A stretch of DNA of 64,000 nucleotides from Endothia cerciana. Lineage: Eukaryota > Ascomycota > Sordariomycetes > Diaporthales > Cryphonectriaceae. The DNA is taken from NCBI GenBank assembly GCA_026119935.1, contig JALRMH010000044.1, forward strand, positions 1-64,000, read 5' to 3'. The notes beneath the pieces are model-generated. The model was not told the origin of the DNA. It made no database searches and saw only the letters and a list, made by a program, of their open reading frames with translations. The position numbers were made by a program, and so were the translations under genes. Below are positions 20,839-33,991 of this stretch, in pieces. How positions within the stretch are numbered: the stretch's first letter is position 1; each line of letters opens with the position of its first letter.

Positions 20839-20882
20839 TTACAGCAGGCTCTGGTATTTATCCAACCCGCCCGTCGGCGCAC

Positions 20883-20914
<32 letters not shown>

Positions 20915-23900
20915 GCCTGCTGAGCAGCAATCCCTCCACCGCTCATCATGCTATTCATGCTCATTCCCGAACCGCCCATCGGCCTATTCGCCATGCTGTT
21001 CATGCTCGTATTACCGCTCATTATCGACCCCGTTGATCCCGTCGGCCGACCGAATGCTGACGTCTGCTGTTGTTGCGCCGGAGGTGGCGGCAGACTGAAT
21101 GTAGACGCAGGGCTCGCCGTCCCACCACCTGGTGGCGGAGGTAACGAGAACGCTGAAGTTGAGCGATTCAGCGTGTTCATTGCTGGCCGCTGCTGACCCA
21201 TCGGTAGCGAGGCCATGGAGTTGTTTAGCCCGCTGCCGTAATTTGTGCTGGGCGGTGGGGAGATTGCGCTTCTGCTGGTTTGCAGTGACGGCGTGGCCGA
21301 TGAGGACCAACGGTTGGCGGTCGCAGCGCCGGCTGCTGACCAGTTGATGGAGGTCGATGTCGATGGCTGAGGGGCTGGTGGAGGAAAAGCGGACTGTGCG
21401 GTGTTGGGCTGGAGAGGTTGGGAGTATTGTGTCGAAGAGGGCGTCAGTGCCCCAAATGAGGTCAGGTCCGGAGTGACGGTCCTGAAGGAGCCTTGCTGGG
21501 CTTTGAAACCTCCAGTTGAGCTTGCAGGAGCTGCGGTCGTAGGGCTGGGCGTGGACCAGGAGAATGCCGCTGTCTGTGAGGCTGCTGGGTTCTTCAATCC
21601 CGGTGACCCTATCGAAGATCGAGAGGCGGCCTCATCCCAGCCAGCGTCCATGGGATTGGAGCTGTTTGCACTCGCCTTGCCCTTGACGAGCTTTTCAAAA
21701 TCGTCTTCCGTGCCTCCAGTCGCGACGTCGAACTCCGTTCCGCTGATACCCCCGAATGACATGAAGTCGTCCGCGGGTCCAGCAGCAGAGCCATTGGTAA
21801 CACCCGATAGCTCCTGCAATTTCTTCGTCTGCTCATCTTCAACCTTTCTAGACAGGGTTTTGACGAGATCCATGAAACTTTGGAATTGCTTGAGATTGAG
21901 TAATGGTCCCAGACTCATGTGCCAAAGAATCGGCAGGATGTCCATCGCAATGAACTCAGGGTCTGCGTAGTCGCCCACGACCCTCAGCACATTCAAAGCT
22001 TCCATCATGACTGCTGGCTCTTTTGTCTTGATAACTTTGACCAACGGTACAATCTTCTCTTGCATGGTGTACTTGTCGAGTGCCGTAGATGAGGAAGCCT
22101 TCTTGCGTTCGCCGTCGAGTCCATCCAGACCGCCACTATCGGCAGAGTCTGAGGACCCCCCGCAGAGAACCACGAACGCCTGTAGGCCACGCACTTTGAT
22201 GGCGAGACTGGTAGTTTTGCTGAAAACATGAGCGATGACCGGAAACAGCTCATTTTTTATTGTGCTGAAGTCCAGAACGGGCAGGACGACGGGTAAGCTG
22301 CGGAGTGCAGCATCCACCACAGAATGAGTCGGTGCTGCAATGGCCGCTCCAACCACTGGCAGCATGTCTGATCACAAGTCAGCGTCATGGGCCTACATAC
22401 AAGAGACAGTGGAGGGCTCCTACCATCCTTGAATTCCTTGCCAGGGGTATTTTTGGCAATAGTGGATATGTTGTCTAGGACGACCATCAGTCCAGCATCT
22501 CTCTGAGGATCTTTCTCCTCAGTCTGCTTTGCATTCGTCACGAAGATGTCTTTCAAGACTGGTCGGACCTTGTCCGTGAATGCGCGTCTCCCTGACGGCA
22601 GAAGATCGATGATCTTAAAAACGTTCCCGAGAATCAGAGATAACAGTGCCTTGTCCTTGGTCTCGTCGAGGAGTGCTGGCAGCAATTTTTTTTCCATCAC
22701 TGACTTCGGGAACGAAGGGAGAACCTTGCTCAGGCCCCTCAAGAACGACTGTTTCTCGTTAGGCGTCTTTGCTGGGAAGGCTTCGATAAATCGTATCGTA
22801 GACACAAGTATGTTGTCGAAGAATTCCGTCTCTTGAAACTCCTTCGCCGTGAGGCGCTGTGCCGGCCTCCTGGTAATGAGCCGTGGCAGTACATGTGCAA
22901 CTAAATCTTTTGGAAGTGGCCTGGAAGATTGGAAGTTGTTGTTCACTGTTGGTATCGTCGAGCTGGACTGGAAGAATCGCTTGTATGTGGACAGGCTAGA
23001 GTTGCATTCTAGGGGAGATTTGTGAGGCGAGTTGTATAGCGCAACGCACAGGATGCCGAGAGAGAACATATCGGCGGATACGTTAAGGTTGTTGTCCAGC
23101 ACAAAGTCTGGAGAGGTGTAGTCGAGGTTGAGCTGGAGTGATCGTGGCAGCCTCGGGTCCGGGTTCAGGATCTCGTAGAGGCTCATAGGTTGGAACGAGG
23201 TCGGCTTCGAGGAGTTGTCGGGAGGGCTGCAGAATGAAAGACCACTGATCTTCCAGTCGGACTGCTTTATTGTCAGCTGCCATACGTTCAAGCCGATTTG
23301 TCGAGACTCTTCCAGCCTCCGGATCTTCTACGCACCTTGGCATTGATAAGGATGGCCTCAGGAGTAAGGTTGCCGTGGACGAGGCCAGCGTTCTCGTGGA
23401 GGAACTCCAGTGCCTTGCTAATCTGCAGCAAGCCCTTCTGTATTTCCAGCTCGTCGATCTCGATCTCGCGCCTCCTCCTTGTGCCGTCCGAGTCCTCAGT
23501 CACATAGCGACTCGACCGCCCTCCAACACCACTTGCTCGTTCCTGGTCATCCTTCTCTTGCAGCAAGCTGGCCAACGACGCCGTGACAGGCTCGGTCACG
23601 AACTGCAAACCACCGCCCCTTGTCTCCTCGACCGGCTCGACGAGTTCCAAAACACTAGGATGGCGCAACTTGGCCAGCGACGAGGCCTCCTTCTTCAACC
23701 TCTCGACCACCTCTTCCGTGACCTTCTTGAACGCAGAGGCGCTTGACCTTCCCAACGAGGTGCCATGCGAGTCTAGCAGTTTCTTGTCGAATATAAAGAC
23801 CGAATAGGCCTTGCCCGTGTTTTTCCTTTTCGCATCGTGTATCCTCCAGGGGCCGGCTTGTGACGTCGCGTTCTGGGATACCGTGTAGTTCTGGCTGATG

Positions 23901-23947
23901 TTCGTGCCCTGAATGGACTTCAGGGCAGAGGAGAACATGGACGACAT
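20839..23947 (-). CDS. SCY1-like (SCYL) pseudokinase, 3 exons
   Basis: SCYL proteins are catalytically weak or inactive kinases with HEAT repeats that work in clathrin and endosome-Golgi trafficking. Exons 23947-23336, 23261-22424 and 22367-20839 join in phase to 992 residues. The true ATG is at 23947 (MSSMFSSALKSIQGTN); the preceding TTG frame is not a start. The kinase-like domain covers roughly residues 30-320. The glycine loop is degenerate, the usual HRD is replaced by LVHGNLTPEAILIN, and the DFG position reads WKISGLSF, all typical of SCYL2. HEAT-like helices follow (LVAHVLPRLITRRPAQRLTA onward). The last 250 residues are Ser/Gln/Pro-rich with a CTG-encoded Gln run (about 20885-20915). 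It ends GLDKYQSLL. Yeast Scy1 is the likely counterpart. Confidence 0.9.
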
Positions 23948-24837
23948 CTTCAAGTGTCGGGAAGGGCGACTGTCATGATCGTCTTAGACAGGTGGAGGGC
24001 GGGTCTCGCGCACGGCTCGAAAGTGTCATCGCATGCAGAGAGCAAGTAGTAGCGTTCGAGGATCGAGGCCAGTTGCAGGGCCGCGCACCCACCGCCGGGA
24101 GGGACTGGAACCTGTCCGAGTGTTCCAAAATTAGCCCGTCGAGCAATCTGTCGCAGGTTTATTCGTTGATACGGTCGGTTTCCTCAAGGCGACGTGCACG
24201 GAAGCATAGAAACAATAAGAGGCCCAGAATAGTCTCCCCATCCAGAGAAAGAACAGATGGTCAGCACTGGATAGCCCGGAACATCCAATTTTGAGCCTCC
24301 ATCATTCAGAGCTATAGCCTAGCCAGGGTGTTATCGAAGCTCCCCCTGGGCTTATCTAAGACGCCTGTGACAGGGCCCAAGCCCCTGTCCCCTTCGCTAA
24401 GCCTAACGGTGACTAGCGGCCACCCTCCTCCCAGCGCCGGTCCAGGAGCAGTTCAGGGTCGTCTTACCACAAGATCTTGTCGCCCTTGGCCCCCATTCCA
24501 GCGCTGGCAATTGACAATCGCCCTCGATAAGCCTCCGATCAACACTCCGAGTATTTTCGACTATCCGTCATCCAGCGCACCAGCGATGTGCTGTAGGGTC
24601 ATAGTCCAAGCTTCGTGATCTTGCATCGTGGGGGACCTCCATCTATCAGATTGTCCCTGTACTATCCAAGTACAATTGATATATTTGAACGTCCTTCCTC
24701 CGGCCAATTCGTCGTATTCGCCGATTCTGCCTCCCAGTTTTCCAGCCTTTACGCTGTTCTGTTGGTGACTGCCTCTCGGCCGTGCTGATCGTGAACCTCA
24801 CCATCCGCCACGGAACCTTTTACGACGATCACCCAAG
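23948..24837. other. Divergent promoter region
   Basis: The SCY1-like gene (minus) and the aminotransferase gene (plus) start at either end. No gene is recognised; short frames overlap one another. The last 100-150 bases are pyrimidine-rich and fit the aminotransferase 5' leader. Confidence 0.6.
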
Positions 24838-26147
24838 ATGCGCGCCTTTATGCCTCGCTACGGCTCCCTGTCGGGCTCTTGCCAAATCTCTCGATCATTG
24901 CTTCAGAGGTCATGTTACACTGGGAGAAGATGCTACAGCATCAAGCCCGAAGCGGCCTCCACCTCCAAGCCCCAAGATGTCGACGTCTCCAAGCTCGTCA
25001 TAGAAACGACCAAGACTCCCAGCAAAATAAGGAAGAATGAGGAGCTCATCTTCGGCCAAGCCTTCACAGGTCAGACCTCCATGGCCGCATTAGTCTTCAG
25101 GGCACCACAGACTAACCTGCACCGTCCGCCACAGACCACATGCTCGCGATCGAGTGGAACAAGAACTCAGGCTGGCTGGACCCAAAGATCACTCCCTACC
25201 AGAACCTTGCCCTCGACCCGGCGACATGCGTCTTCCACTACGCCTTCTGCGCCTTCGAGGGGATGAAGGCCTACAAGGACGCGCAGGGCAGGATTCGTCT
25301 CTTCCGGCCGGACAAGAACATGGAGCGCTTCAACGATTCCGCCGCGCGCATCGCCCTGCCGACCTTCTCCTCCACCGCCATGATAGAGCTGATCGCCAAG
25401 TTCGCCAAACTCGAGGAGCGCTTCATCCCCAGCCAGCACGGGTACTCGCTGTACCTCCGCCCCACTATCATCGGGACCCAGAGGACCCTCGGCGTCGGCC
25501 CCCCCGGCTCCGCGCTGCTGTACGTGATCGCCAGTCCCGTGGGACCGTACTACCCCACCGGCTTCAAGGCCATCTCCCTCGAGGCGACCGACTACGCGGT
25601 GCGTGCGTGGCCAGGCGGCGTGGGTGACAAGAAGCTCGGCGCCAACTACGCGCCGTGCATCGTGCCTCAGCGCGAGGCGGCGAGCCGTGGTTTCCAGCAG
25701 AACTTGTGGCTCTTCGGGGAGGAGGAGTACGTGACGGAAGTGGGCACGATGAACATGTTCGTGGCCCTCAAGAACAAGGAGACTGGCCAGAAGGAGCTGG
25801 TCACCGCGCCGCTGGACGGGACGATCCTGACGGGCGTCACGCGCGACAGCATCCTGTCCTTGGCGAGGGACAAGCTCGCGCCCGAGGGCTGGATGATCAG
25901 CGAGAGGAAGTACACGATGAAGGAGCTTGCGGAGGCATCGGCCGAGGGCAGGCTCCTGGAGGCGTTCGGGTCTGGCACGGCGGCAATTGTGGCGCCGGTG
26001 CGGACGATCTCCTGGAAGGGGCAGCTGGTGGACTGTGGGCTGTCGGAGCACGAGGAGTCGGGCGAGGTGGCGACCAAGATGAAGCAGTGGATCGAGGCGA
26101 GGCAGTACGGCGAGGAAGAGCATGAGTGGAGTTACCTCTGCGAATAG
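24838..26147 (+). CDS. BAT1: Branched-chain amino-acid aminotransferase, mitochondrial (2 exons)
   Basis: This PLP enzyme transaminates leucine, isoleucine and valine with 2-oxoglutarate, the last step of synthesis and the first of breakdown. Exons 24838-25069 and 25135-26147 join in phase 1 (GTCAGA..CAG, branch point CTAAC at about 25113) to 414 residues. The start is the ATG in AAGATGCGC. The first 40 residues are Arg/Ser-rich (MRAFMPRYGSLSGSCQ), without acidic residues, and look like a mitochondrial presequence. Family signatures: FEGMKAYKD, RPTIIGTQ, the PLP-lysine segment GDKKLGANYAP, the EVGTMNMFV strand, and LDGTILTGVTRDSIL near the cofactor phosphate site. Length and motifs fit the BCAT fold type IV. 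Expect amino-acid starvation control, but I do not see a clean CPC1/GCN4 site. Confidence 0.94.
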
Positions 26148-26535
26148 GTATAAGGCGAAGGAGCTGAGGCGTCGTGGAAAACGCAGGAGCAGTGGCAATG
26201 ACAACAAAAGAGGTCCTTGGTTAAATCGCATATCCAGCGCAGGTCACCTTGAACACAAGAAGTGGCAGCTGCAATCTGGCAAGGGTGCATAGACAGGTCT
26301 CGGAGGGACAAAAAGAAATCTTTCGTACTTATATTCATCATCTTCCCTAAGTGAGGACCGGGCTGTGATGACAACACCGTCCAAGTCTATGCCGTGAACA
26401 CCTCCTCCCGGTCGATAGAGTACACCCTATCCAGGCTCCCTGGCCGGCCTTGACCGTCTAGCACCCTCGTCCCTCCATCCTCCAGCCCATCCCGTCCCGA
26501 TGCCGATGTGGCAACCGCCGTGACGTTAAGGTCAT
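26148..26535. other. Intergenic between convergent genes
   Basis: The 3' flanks of the aminotransferase (plus) and of the complex I subunit gene (minus) meet here. I see no coding or RNA feature. Confidence 0.65.
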
Positions 26536-27091
26536 CTATTTCTTCTGGTCGGGATCCTCCAAGATGCCCTCGGCCTCTAACCGCCTGCGGGCCTCCTCAA
26601 GAGCCCATGTTTGTATCCTATCGATGACACAACCGTTAGCCAGGCATCTGTACGAAAGACATATCTTGGTTGCCCGCGTCGGGCTACTCAATGCCCGTCC
26701 TATCAACTGCACGGAGGGGACTCGATCGCGCCACCACCTCCCACGCTGTCGACAGGACCCGTGCCATCCATCCATGCACGGGTGCCGTGGCATAGAAGGA
26801 AAGAAGGGGAGAAAGGGCTCACGAGGTATCAGGCTTGAAGGCGTACGCCACGGCAAAGACGAGCAGGCTGCCGCAGAAGCCGTAGTAGGCCAGCGCCTCC
26901 CAGCCCTCCTTCTCGGCCTTCTCGCCGGGCTTGACGCCGAACAGCCAGCCGGTCGGCGGGTCGTACTGGGGCCCGTGGCCGGCGCCCGCCCTGCGCTGCG
27001 TCGTGGAGAAGGCTGCCCGCCGGCTGGCGACGGCGCGGGTGGGGGCCGTCGCTTGCGCTGCTGCGCGAGCGATAGGTCGCAGGCCGCGCAT
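26536..27091 (-). CDS. NADH dehydrogenase (complex I) ESSS/NDUFB11-type subunit
   Basis: A small accessory subunit of the membrane arm of respiratory complex I. Exons 27091-26823 and 26617-26536 join in phase 2 (GTGAGC..ATAG) to 116 residues. The start is the ATG at 27091 (MRGLRPIARAAAQATAP), whose Arg/Ala/Thr-rich first 35 residues look like a mitochondrial presequence ending near RRAAFSTTQR. The signature YDPPTGWLFGVKPGEK, then one membrane span (YYGFCGSLLVFAVAYAFKPD) and a charged C-terminal tail (ALEEARRRLEAEGILEDPDQ), match the ESSS family. The genomic run after the CDS is a separate intergenic region. Confidence 0.88.
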
Positions 27092-28393
27092 GGTGGTTTG
27101 CTTATTTGGGTTTTTTTCCCCCCCCCTTCTTCTTCTTCCCCCTCCCGTTTCCGGAGGCGGTGCCCGTACAGGTAGATCGGCGGGTGGTTTGTGTTGATTG
27201 GAACGGAGTGTCTCGACTGGTGGGGTGGGCCAAGCGGTCGTCGATGGCTGTGACGATGTGGTGGCACGAGGTTGGGGCTGTCGTCGGGAGTGGAGATGGC
27301 CGTTTCTGTTGTGACTGAATGACTGACTGACTAGCACCGTCGTCAAGGGGCGGGTGAGGTCCGGTCTACGGTCCTTCTTCGGGGAGCTCGTAGCGGCCGA
27401 GCAGCCAGGCTTGGGGCCGCAGGAGGGAACCGGGAAAGCTCTGCCTCGGAACGGAACAACCTTAGCGCGACCTCGACTCGGCTCTATGGAAGCTGACCCC
27501 TTGTTACCATGGCCAACTCGCCCTGTTCCTTTCAGCCGAAAAGTTTGTTTCTTGGCCTTCGTGCAGTCTAGAGGGTTTTTATTTCAGAGCATGAGAAGTG
27601 GATGTTGTAAAAGACGAGACAGGTGGTAGAAAGTCCTTCAAAGACATCACCCTGCAGAGCCGGGCTCAATGGGGGATCCGCGGGGGGGGGGGGGGAATCC
27701 GTCCGCCTGGCTATCAGATGATCATGAATGGAGAACCGCGTTTGTCCGTGGTGGTGACAAGATGGCATGGCTGGGAGGGGCATTCGATGGCATTCTTCTA
27801 CTCGTCCCCGCAAATTCAGTACCAACCTATCCAGGTGTCACCGGCTGTTATCGGATAGCTATACTAAGAAATCGCTCAGGCGTGCAATCTGAAATATCGG
27901 GGCGGGCGTATAGCAACATTAATCTTGGCTATGACTCGATCCCGTCCAGCTCCGCTCATGCGAAGGTTATCCGAGATATTTCGCTGCATAAGGCATGTCA
28001 CGATGTCGACTTCGCGGCCAGGCCTATCACGCAATTATTAGTGATCATGGGATAGCATCTGTTCTAGTCCTAGTGATGATGTATTGGACATGACGTCTAG
28101 TTCATGCTCGCGATAGTATAGCCTAGTGCGAGGTTATCAAGCTGCTAGCTCCGCATGTTCCTACTCCCCGTCCTGAAGGCATGCTCATGACCACGGCGAT
28201 GTCTTGGGTTCATGGGCACTCTTCGGAAAGCCCAGCAAGAGGACTAGGCAATGCGAGCAATATCGCAAAAGCTGTCATCCTAGAACTAATAGTAGACCAA
28301 GGCCCTTCTGCCCGTCTTCCCTATGCATGCTTGTCCAAGCTGATATCAATCTTCTTGGCCATACCCATGTCCTTTGCTACACCACCCAGACAC
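27092..28393. other. Intergenic, no gene recognised
   Basis: The complex I subunit promoter lies on the left side and the 3' flank of DNA2 on the right. A 14-G run is at 27682-27695. Short frames (up to 128 codons) are not supported by splice signals or motifs. Confidence 0.6.
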
Positions 28394-31300
28394 CTAGAAG
28401 ATGCCGCCCATCATGTCATTCAAAATACCCGCCACATTAGGCTTACCCTTCAGAGCGACCTCGGGCTTAATTGTCACCCGTTTCGCGCCCGGCGGCACAT
28501 TATTCTGGCCTGATCGTCTAGCTCCCGAAATTCTCTTCTTAGGCACCTTAATGGTATCCTTCATCGGACTCCGAATGCCGCCATTAGCACTCCCCCTCCT
28601 TCCCGTAGCTGTCATCTGCGTCTGCGTATCCTCGAAACAGTGCCCCTCAAGCGCATCGTGCTTCAGATCATATATCCAGCACCGCGTCTCCATCAGCCCG
28701 ATAAACTTCGCCAGCATCTCCTCGCAACCGCTGCCCTTGAGCGTGCTCTTGCTGCCTACGACGAGTAACTTCGTCTTGGCGCGCGTGAATGCAACGTTGA
28801 CCCGCCGCCAGTCCTTGAGCAAATCCCCGATGTTGCACGCCTCGTTCGACCTTACCAGAGACAGAATCACAACTTCTTTGTCTCGCCCCTGGAATCGGTC
28901 TGCCGTATGCATCTCGATAGCACCGTTTCCGTGGCCACGCAGCCCGTGCTTGAGGAGTGAGAGTTGGGAACGGTAGTGCGTCATGACGCCGATCTCGGCT
29001 GCTCGCACGCCGACAGTAAGCAGCGCGTCGACGAGCTGCACAACAATGCGCGCCTCGCACGGGTTGACGATCCGGTTGCCTTTGGCTTCCTCGCGGGATG
29101 AGGGGAGGTAATCCGTGTTGATGAAGCTCACGCGTGTTTCGGGATCAATTATGTCACGGAGCCAGCAGGGCTGGGCGCCTGTGCAGAAGGAGTTTGGCGT
29201 TGATTGTGGCTGCGAAAGAACGGCGTTGATGTCAAAGTGGTGACGTTGAAGGGCATTCATGTTCGGGACGTCGAGTTTGCGAAGGCGGAGTTCTTCTGTT
29301 CCGCATTTCAGGTGGCCTTCGTAAATAAGTATGTTGCTGAGCATCATGATGTCCTCTGACATGCGGTACTGATGTTCGAGGTTAACGACCGAGCCTGGGT
29401 GCGTGTCCGAGAGGAGTTTGAACAGACTGACGTCTAGACCGCCCAGCCTCGCCTCTTCGTTCTGGACCAAGGGAGGCAGCTGGTTGTGGTCGCCGACAAG
29501 GACGAACGTGCGCGCCATACGAATTGGCCCGAGGCATATAGGCAGTGTGATCTGTGATGCTTCGTCGACGATGCAGTAATCGAATGTCCTCTCGTTGAAA
29601 ATGGCATGACTCGTCCCCAGGCAGGTCGTGGCCACGATAGGGGTATCGTGCCATGCACTGCGAATCTCCTCAAAGGAATCCATGGGCTGTCCAGCTAGGA
29701 TGACGAAGTCTCGAACCTCAGGGTGCACCTTTGCAGGAGCTCCTAGCCTGAGAATTGACATATCGTCATTCTTCAACTTTAGTAGGATGTTGTCAACGGC
29801 AGTGTGGGTATACGAAGCGAGCAGGACACTTTTCTTCTGAGCAACGAGAGCCCTAATGATGTGAGCGATGGTCGTCGTCTTGCCTGTGCCAGGCATACCA
29901 AGCACCAAGGCATAGTCCTTGGCACTCATAACCTTCTCGATCGCCTTCCTCTGGTCCACATTCAGGCTGTCTCTGTCTGAGATGGTATACTGCGTGGCCA
30001 CCGCCTTGAAATCGGGCGGCTCCAGATCCACGACAAGACGCCTTATCTTTTCAGAGCCAAAGTGGGAGTCTGTCATGATCGATACAATATTTTTCCGCAC
30101 AAGCGCCATGCCGTTACTGAACTCGTCCTTGTCCAGCCGAAACTTGATGGGTGGTTCTTTGATCTTGCCCTGTGACTGCTCGGGTTTCACGCCCTCGGGC
30201 ACGACATCCATGACACTCGCATAGATCTGATTGTTGTGCTCGTCAAAGCCAGGCTGTCGAATGCGAGCGTTGTGAAGTCTTCGATCCACCGCCACACTGA
30301 TTCGCTGCTTCCTAACGGTTGTCACGAAACCAAGGGCCAGGGCAAAATGTCCTTGCTCGTCAGAGACGACAACAGGCTCTCCGACCGCTAGCTGGGAGTC
30401 CATGAAGGAGAAGCCAGGTGCCGAGTCCTCTTTGATGAAGGTGTAATGGAAGCGGTTGATCTTCTGGGTGTGCAGGTCTTCGGAAGCCGATCCCTCTTCG
30501 ATGATCACATTAGCGAAACATCTTCCCACCTTCTCTCGCTCGGCGCTCAACATCGTCCACAATTCGCGGCGAAGCTTCTGGCTCTCTTTCTCTTCCTTGG
30601 TCAGCAAATCCTCCCATTTTAGGAAGAATTCCTTGTGCGTTGGAGTCAAATGATTAACGACCTGATCGAACTTGTCCTTCACACCACTCGTCTCGCCGTT
30701 GCCATCGTCCGCAAGTTTGTGATACACGAAGCAAGGCGATTGAGCGTAGCACTTTGTGCACATGTGTTTGCTCTTCTTCATTGGAGGCAGTTGGACACTT
30801 CGCTCACGGATATAGACGGCAAGCTGGTTGCGCTGCTTGATCATGTGCCGCAACTCGTTGCGCACTGTGGGTATGATCTTCGTGAGTGACGTCTCCATGT
30901 AGTATAGGATGCCGTAGACGATCTCGATGTCATATCGATCCGACAAAAGCAGGTTGTATAGCATGGTCTGGGCTTGGTGGTTTTCACTGGCGTTTTTTCC
31001 CGTCTTGACCTCGAAAGGCACTGTCAGGGTCTTCTTCATCTGGGCATTCTTGACTGTCACTTGAATCGTGGCATCGATGTTGCCCTTGAGTCCATACAAA
31101 GGCGACCAGACATGCTCCTCGATATCGAGTAGCTTGCTGACACAAATGCTGGTCTTCTCGTTGTTCCGAGCCTGCGCAAGACCGTCGGGTTTCGGAAACG
31201 ACGAGATGAACCTTTCGGCCCAGCCTCGAACCTCGGGCATCTTGGACGCTAGATGCTCTCGGGCGTCTGTGAAATTGACTTTGATGGTGTAGAGGTCCTC

Positions 31301-33428
31301 GATATGCTTCTTCAACACCCTGTCTATCACCTCGTTGAGAAACGTCTGGTCCCACTTGTTCGCCAAGAGTGCCTCCTGGAAGATCTCATGCAGCAGTGTT
31401 CCGTACACTAGCGGCGCCGAAGCCTCACTTGAAGCCTTCACACGGTCCTGCAGGACAGCGCGTCTCATGCAGCTGAAAGAATCTGCCACGACTGTGGCTG
31501 AGATGAGCTGATCCGGGTGGAGAATCACGATATTTCTGGTGTTGTCAACGATACACCGCCCGCTCGGTTCGAAGTCGCCGATAATGTGGACAAAGGACTT
31601 GGGATGTGCCGGCGTATCAGCCCAATCTCCACGAAGATGCACGGTCTTGGTGCCCCGTAACCTCTCCGCTTGCACAATCAAAATTAACTCAGGGGAATCT
31701 CGGCCTCTGTCATCTGTGTAGGTGTTTTGAAGCACACTCGTCACCAGGTATCTCTGGATGGCTGCCCGTCTTTGACTCAGCTAGAATTTCGCTTTAGTAC
31801 TGGTGATGGGATTGAGCTATTGGTGTTTTAAGCTATCGGACGGAACGTACAGCCATTAACGATGAGGGTTTTTGATCCACTGACTGAGTTGCAGCAAGCT
31901 CAGCGGCCGCGAAGTCAAAATCACCACCAAAGTCATCGTCATATATGTCGTCTGAATCGTCCGTGCCACCATCTAGGTGTACCATAATGGCAGATGCTGG
32001 TGGGCCGGATCGTGGATTCCGTTCCGGATTGATGTCTGCAATCATGTCTTCGGCCGCCGCAAGTAGATCATCATCTACATCATCAAATTCATCATCGAAC
32101 GATGCCCCCTGCTCTTTCTCTGGGTCCTCCGCTTTCGTCGTAACTAGCTTTTGATCCGCCGCCATGAAGCTCCCTGCCTCGACCTGGCCACCAAGCAGGG
32201 AGGCATCGAGTTCCCAGAGGGTGTCGTCGTCAAACGCGTCGTCTCCATAGTCTGAGGTTGGTGTCTTGACGCCTTCTTTGTCTGTCCCCTGAGCTTGGCC
32301 CGTCGTCGCTGCTGATGCCTTTGCCTGGAGAGGCTGTGGCAGTCCTGGAGCGTCTGCAGAATGTTTTGACTTTCGTGGTGACCGGCGTCTCTTAAATGAT
32401 GGTGATTCCATTGCAGTGTCTTCTTCATCTAGATCATCGGACTTGTTTATCTCGCCATTGACAGTCTCAAGGAGCGCGTTGACCATGGATGATTTTGAAG
32501 TGTCTCCCTGCTCTCTCGCCAGACCAGTTTCAGAAGTCGATTCAACACGTCGACGTTTTGGCCAGTGAGTTCCGCAACTCAATGCTCGTCTTAGGCCACT
32601 CTCTCCGTGGCCTGTGGTTGCAGTCTTCGCATCCTTCCGTGTGCGAGGCGAGGAAGACACCATTAGATGGGCGAGAGCCGGATTCGTCGGGCCTAGAGAA
32701 TTCTGGCTGTCCGGGCTGCCCACGGCAAAGCGGTTCCACAAGTCGAGAGCTGGGTCGGCATACGGTGACTTCAATGCCTGCTTCGATTTCGTCCTGTTGA
32801 CAGCTGGCGTTCTTCGCTTCTCAATTTCTGGGGAGGAGACTGGCGACGAGCTACGGGCGCGTTTCTTTCGTCGACGTGTGACGATAGGGGAGATGGCTGC
32901 GGCGATCTCGTCATATACGTTGTGCCACTCGAGGTGCTCGTCGGGTGATGTGTTCTTGTCTTGCTTCTCGGCGTCTAGCACTCCCATCAGATCGTGCCAG
33001 GCCAACCGGTTGACCGGCGTCACCAAGTTGCCATTGTGGGGCCCTTGCTCTTCAGGCGAGGTCGTTCTCTGAGGATCGGCCCTGTCCTCCACAGCGTTCT
33101 CTTTATCTGAGTCGCCACCATCGGGCGACTTATGGCTCGTCGTCCTATTCCCTCTCTCTGAGAGAGGCGCAATGCTTGAGCGTCCCTGGGTTGTGGACTT
33201 CTGGAACTGAAACTGCTGTAGCCTGTCCTTGGCCTTCGCGGAGACGGAGATGGGCGGCTGAGGTGGCGCTTGTCTGGGGGGTACTGGGACTGAATGAGTC
33301 TTCGACCTTTGCCAACGGTCCTGTCGCTGATTATGAACGTAGTTAGCATCTGAGGAGCGTTGCGCCGCGCTTTGTTTACTTGCCTTTGGAAACCTCGGCT
33401 GCTCAGAGAACGACTTCTGAAGAGGCAT
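28394..33428 (-). CDS. DNA2: DNA replication helicase/nuclease Dna2 (2 exons)
   Basis: Dna2 cleaves 5' flaps of Okazaki fragments and resects DNA ends, using a RecB-type nuclease and an SF1 helicase joined by an iron-sulfur cluster. Exons 33428-31851 and 31780-28394 join in phase 0 (GTACGT..CTAG, 70-nt intron) to 1654 residues. The long N terminus is Ser/Pro/acidic and probably disordered. The first cluster Cys is in SCMRRAVLQD near residue 630. The nuclease Asp and E-x-K are in GNIDATIQ (about 762) and FEVKTGK (about 783-785). The other three Cys lie in HMCTKCYAQSPCF (867, 870, 876). Walker A GMPGTGKT is at about 1154-1161, and later helicase motifs include YCIVDEASQI, VGDHNQLPPL and VNVAFTRAKTKLLVVGS. 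All catalytic motifs are intact. It shares a divergent promoter region with the next gene. Confidence 0.95.
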
Positions 33429-33991
33429 TGTGAAGGGTTGAACCCATTGTTGGTCTAGATGACGGCCAGTCTGGTGCAGTGGAGGAACGATGTCGGCCGA
33501 AGGGGACTGAGAGGAGAAAGGTTTAAGGAAGGCCGTTGTTTAGGTGAAGCTGAGAAGTTACTGTTACTATGCCAAGTGCTTCTTCCCGACGCGTCCAGGC
33601 GCGTGATTGGCGACTGCCCGCGTTGCAGGGAAACGCCTGGACCGAAGGCCGGCTGTGGCTGCAGCGATACCTGCGTAGTGGCGCTAAGAATCTGTGGCGC
33701 GAGCTTTCCCCGGAAGCCGGCTGGGGCTGGGAGCTCAGACGGAATGCAACCTTAATGACGTCTCACCTCCATCCTCAACCCACGCCTCTCACCCACACGC
33801 CACACTGCAGTACACATCGGCGTCGACTCGATCCGAAGCAGCGCGGACAGACCAGACCCGGGCTGGTCGAGCCAGTGACAACAGTCTTTGCCTCTGTCTG
33901 GCTCGCTCGACGACGACACCAGTCCAGTCCGGCCAACTCCTTCACCGTACTATCTTGTCCTGGTAATCTACCAGCGAACGTCACACCGGTC
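33429..33991. promoter_or_regulatory. Divergent promoter region of DNA2 and a conserved protein
   Basis: The 563 bp between the two ATGs must contain both transcription starts. The plus-strand frame is open upstream of 33992 back to about 33563, but that extension is Arg/His/Pro-rich and not protein-like, so I treat it as 5' leader. Confidence 0.55.

Noticed and set aside
25167..26231. 354-codon minus-strand frame across the aminotransferase gene.
   Set aside because: It is the antisense shadow of a well-recognised plus-strand enzyme; Arg/His/Leu-rich with no domain.
33563..33991. Upstream extension of the two-membrane-segment protein's frame.
   Set aside because: The extension is Arg/His/Pro-rich and lies in the divergent promoter with DNA2; the first good ATG is at 33992.
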